A stretch of DNA of 64,000 nucleotides. Origin: Bradyrhizobium oligotrophicum S58. Its GTDB lineage: Bacteria > Pseudomonadota > Alphaproteobacteria > Rhizobiales > Xanthobacteraceae. Made by a program: the position numbers and the translations under genes. This document shows positions 62,103-64,000 of the stretch, in pieces. The notes beneath the pieces are model-generated. The model was given only the letters and a program-made list of their open reading frames with translations, did no database searches and had not been told where the DNA came from. Location: positions 6,047,001 to 6,111,000 of the forward strand of contig NC_020453.1 in the NCBI RefSeq assembly GCF_000344805.1, written 5' to 3'. Position 1 is the stretch's first letter, and every line of letters starts with the position of its first letter.

Positions 62103-62660
62103 ATGAAGATTTATCTGGCAGGTCCTGACGTGTTCCTGCCGGATGCTCTTGAGATCGGCCGGCGCAAGGTCGCGATCTGCGCGCGCCACGGCCTGACCGG
62201 CCTCTATCCCCTGGACAATGACGTCGACCTCGCCGCCTCCGATGCCTCGCGCGTGATCTTCCGCGGCAACGAGATGATGATGGACGATGCCGATGCCATC
62301 ATCGCCAATCTCACCCCGTTTCGCGGCCCCGGGGCCGATGCAGGCACCGTCTACGAACTCGGCTACATGGCCGGCCGCAGCAAGCTCTGCCTCGGCTATT
62401 GCAACGATCCCACGCTCTATGCCGATCGCGTGCGGCGCTTCACGTCGGTGGCCGAGCGAGACGGACGCCTGGTCGATGCCGAGGGCCTGACGGTCGAGGA
62501 TTTCAGCCTGCCCGACAATCTGATGATGATCCACGCGCTCGAGCTGCACGGCCATCCGCTGGTGCTGCCGCGCGAGCGGCCGAAGGATGTCTGGCACGAT
62601 CTGGCGGCGTTCGAGATTTGCGTGAAGCTCGCGGCGGAGCGGCTGGGCGCGGAATCGTAG
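62103..62660 (+). CDS. Nucleoside 2-deoxyribosyltransferase family protein
   Basis: A 185-residue protein of the NDT/DUF4406-like fold. The N-terminal KIYLAGPDVFLPDALEIG, then MMDDADAIIANLTPFRGPGA and the nucleophile glutamate in GTVYELGYMAGRSK are the expected motifs. It could move or hydrolyse deoxyribosyl groups in nucleoside salvage. It starts 32 bases after dxs on the same strand and is probably co-transcribed; the metabolic link is unclear. Confidence 0.9.
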   Translation: MKIYLAGPDVFLPDALEIGRRKVAICARHGLTGLYPLDNDVDLAASDASRVIFRGNEMMMDDADAIIANLTPFRGPGADAGTVYELGYMAGRSKLCLGYCNDPTLYADRVRRFTSVAERDGRLVDAEGLTVEDFSLPDNLMMIHALELHGHPLVLPRERPKDVWHDLAAFEICVKLAAERLGAES

Positions 62661-62857
62661 GGTGTGCAAAGCGACGCCGACAGGCGACGCGTGCCCACCG
62701 TCTCATCCGCGTGTTCATCATCGACATGGTGGGCACGGCGCGTCAATTGCGATACGACCTTGCGGAACCACCGGTGCACGCGCCTTTGCCCAGCCTACGC
62801 ATCGCGCGTCGACGCACCATCCTGGCCACAAACTCAAATGTCGTCCCTGCGAACGCA

Positions 62858-62941
62858 GGGACCCATAACCACAGGACGTTGTGTTGGGCAGACTCGGAGT
62901 TACCATCTTCCTACAAACTACGTCCTGTGGTTATGGGTCCC
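62858..62941. repeat. Perfect 21-bp inverted repeat
   Basis: 62858-62878 is the exact reverse complement of 62921-62941, with 42 bases between. It opens with a GGGACCCATAACC arm and forms a long stem. It directly adjoins the hairpin at 62937-62985. Both parts resemble dispersed intergenic repeats of this genus. Confidence 0.8.
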
Positions 62942-62985
62942 GGGCAAGCACCGGCGCGCTTCGCGCGCCGGTGCTTGCCCGGGAC
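62937..62985. repeat. 23-bp perfect hairpin with TTC loop
   Basis: Bases 62937-62959 pair without mismatch with 62963-62985 around a three-base TTC loop. The arm includes GGGCAAGCACCGGCGCGC. Extremely stable as RNA or cruciform. No T run follows, so it is not a classic terminator. Confidence 0.85.
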
Positions 62986-63043
62986 GACACCGAATTTGGC
63001 GTACGACCTTCACAACCCATGACAACTCATCACGCCGCAACAC

Positions 63044-63781
63044 ATGTCCCCTCCCCGCAAACGCGCTGATGTCCTCCTGGTCGAACGCGGCCTGTTCGAG
63101 AGCCGTGCGCGGGCGCAGGCGGCGATCGAGGCTGGCCTGGTGTTCGCCAACGACAAGCTCGTCGCGAAGGCTTCGGAAGGCATTCCGGCCGACGCCGTGC
63201 TGCAGGCCGAGCCAGCGCATCCCTGGGTCTCGCGCGGGGGCGTGAAGCTTGCGGCGGCGCTGGAGCACTACGGCATCGAGGTCGAAGACCACGTGTGCCT
63301 CGATGTCGGCGCCTCCACCGGCGGCTTCACCGAGGTGCTGCTGGCGAATGGCGCGGCCGTGGTGTTCGCGGTCGATGTCGGCCGTGATCAGTTGCACCCA
63401 TCGCTGCGCGATCATCCGAAGATCGTCTCGATGGAGCAGACCGATATCCGCAGCTATGACGGCAAGCGCCTGCCGCAGCGGCCTGACATCGTCGTGATCG
63501 ACTGCAGCTTCATCTCGCTGAAACAGGTGCTGCCCGTTGCATTGTCGCTGGCGGCATCGCCGATGAGCCTGCTGGCGCTGGTCAAGCCGCAATTCGAGGC
63601 CAAGGGCGCGCACGGCAAGGGCGGCATTATCAAGGACACGGCCGTGCATGAGGCCGTCTGTGCCGACATCGCCGTCTTTGCGGCCTCGCTCGGCTGCAGC
63701 GACGTCGAGATCTTTCCGTCATCGATCAAGGGCGGCGACGGCAACGCCGAATTCTTCCTGGGAGCGCGCCGCCATGGTTGA
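63044..63781 (+). CDS. tlyA: TlyA-family rRNA (cytidine-2'-O)-methyltransferase
   Basis: A 245-residue protein with an S4 RNA-binding domain at the N-terminus ([20 protein letters not shown], then [10 protein letters not shown]) and a SAM-dependent FtsJ-like methyltransferase domain ([20 protein letters not shown], then [14 protein letters not shown]). Characterised members 2'-O-methylate 16S and 23S rRNA. Its last eight bases overlap the next gene start, so the two are coupled. It lies downstream of dxs as in most Rhizobiales. Confidence 0.94.
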   Translation: MSPPRKRADVLLVERGLFESRARAQAAIEAGLVFANDKLVAKASEGIPADAVLQAEPAHPWVSRGGVKLAAALEHYGIEVEDHVCLDVGASTGGFTEVLLANGAAVVFAVDVGRDQLHPSLRDHPKIVSMEQTDIRSYDGKRLPQRPDIVVIDCSFISLKQVLPVALSLAASPMSLLALVKPQFEAKGAHGKGGIIKDTAVHEAVCADIAVFAASLGCSDVEIFPSSIKGGDGNAEFFLGARRHG

Positions 63782-64000
63782 ACGTCTGATCATCGACCAT
63801 GTCGGCCATCGCGGCGACGGCGTCTCGCTGGCATCTGGCGAAGCGCTCTACGTGCCCTACACGCTGGCGGGCGAGACCGTCGAAACCGCCGCCATTCCCG
63901 GCCATCCCGACCGCCGCAAGCTGCTCGCGGTGGAGACGGCGAGCCGTGAGCGGATCGCGCCGTTCTGTCCGCATTTCGGCGTCTGCGGCGGCTGCGCGAT
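63774..64000 (+). CDS. TrmA/RlmD-family RNA methyltransferase, 3' end outside window
   Basis: The first 75 codons of a TrmA-type RNA (uracil-5-)methyltransferase. The N-terminal [20 protein letters not shown] and [11 protein letters not shown] form a TRAM-like domain; [17 protein letters not shown] is the start of the iron-sulfur cysteine cluster (CxxxxxCxxC). The ATG at 63774 overlaps the tlyA stop by eight bases. Full type (RlmD or RlmC) cannot be fixed from the part seen. Confidence 0.88.
   Translation, partial: MVERLIIDHVGHRGDGVSLASGEALYVPYTLAGETVETAAIPGHPDRRKLLAVETASRERIAPFCPHFGVCGGCA

Larger units (their letters stand above)
62661..63043. other. Intergenic region filled with dispersed repeats
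   Basis: About 380 bases before tlyA. The left half (62662-62815) is an imperfect palindrome of the GTGCAAAGCG...CGCCTTTGCCCA kind, a known Bradyrhizobium-type repeat. The right half holds the perfect inverted repeats at 62858-62985. No gene. It may stop transcripts from dxs before tlyA. Confidence 0.65.

Noticed and set aside
1..64000. CRISPR arrays, insertion sequences with transposases, rRNA genes, known riboswitches
   Set aside because: I looked for regularly spaced repeats, transposase motifs, rRNA cores and common riboswitch consensus elements and saw none. Degenerate examples could be missed by eye.

Overview
The window reads as a high-GC alphaproteobacterial chromosome, most likely Bradyrhizobium or a close relative. 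The evidence is gene content: a BJP-1-like subclass B3 metallo-beta-lactamase, a rhizobial rhamnose locus, an xseB-dxs-tlyA neighbourhood and intergenic palindromes of the kind common in that genus. The genus is inferred from protein and repeat resemblance, not from rRNA.

Region 1 (1-9.4 kb): iron and nonribosomal peptide functions on the minus strand. In transcription order there is a two-gene unit (PepSY membrane protein plus a small membrane protein), a TonB-dependent siderophore receptor, and then an MbtH-like protein, a type II thioesterase, a TauD/SyrP-like hydroxylase and the start of a fatty-acyl-AMP ligase that leaves the window. Together they suggest an acylated peptide siderophore with a hydroxylated residue. 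A decayed ketosynthase fragment with a terminator, a secreted peptidoglycan-binding-domain protein and a small membrane-anchored protein follow.

Region 2 (9.7-22.3 kb): a divergent SDR/XRE-MmyB regulator pair, then a complete L-rhamnose catabolic locus. Kinase, ABC transporter and DeoR regulator lie on the minus strand. The bifunctional aldolase-dehydrogenase RhaD and isomerase RhaI are divergent on the plus strand. A 17-bp palindrome sits between the two units.

Region 3 (22.4-40.2 kb): a segment flanked by a 54-bp direct repeat of the 3' part of tRNA-Gln(UUG). Each copy is preceded by the decayed 3' end of the same tyrosine integrase. This looks like an old tRNA-targeted island, probably one of two tandem insertions. 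Its cargo is an amine or peptide uptake and catabolism set: DadA-like and PuuB-like flavin oxidoreductases, Lrp regulator, Dpp-type ABC transporter, class III aminotransferase, two HAD hydrolases, a 2-hydroxyacid dehydrogenase and two paralogous tandem GNAT proteins. A permease lacking its ATPase domain lies at the right edge.

Region 4 (40.5-57.7 kb): a mixed chromosomal region with an acyl-CoA dehydrogenase, a PhyH dioxygenase (and a decayed copy 3.6 kb away), a BBE-type flavoprotein oxidase, an HdeA-like protein, several small secreted or low-complexity proteins, a manganese catalase fused to a DUF892 domain, an enoyl-CoA hydratase, a sarcosine oxidase-like enzyme, the metallo-beta-lactamase and a periplasmic 5'-nucleotidase.

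Region 5 (57.8-64 kb): conserved housekeeping genes on the plus strand: HDAC-like deacetylase, xseB, dxs, a nucleoside 2-deoxyribosyltransferase-like gene, tlyA and the start of a TrmA-family RNA methyltransferase. About 1.1 kb between xseB and dxs has no recognisable gene, and a strong palindromic repeat precedes tlyA.
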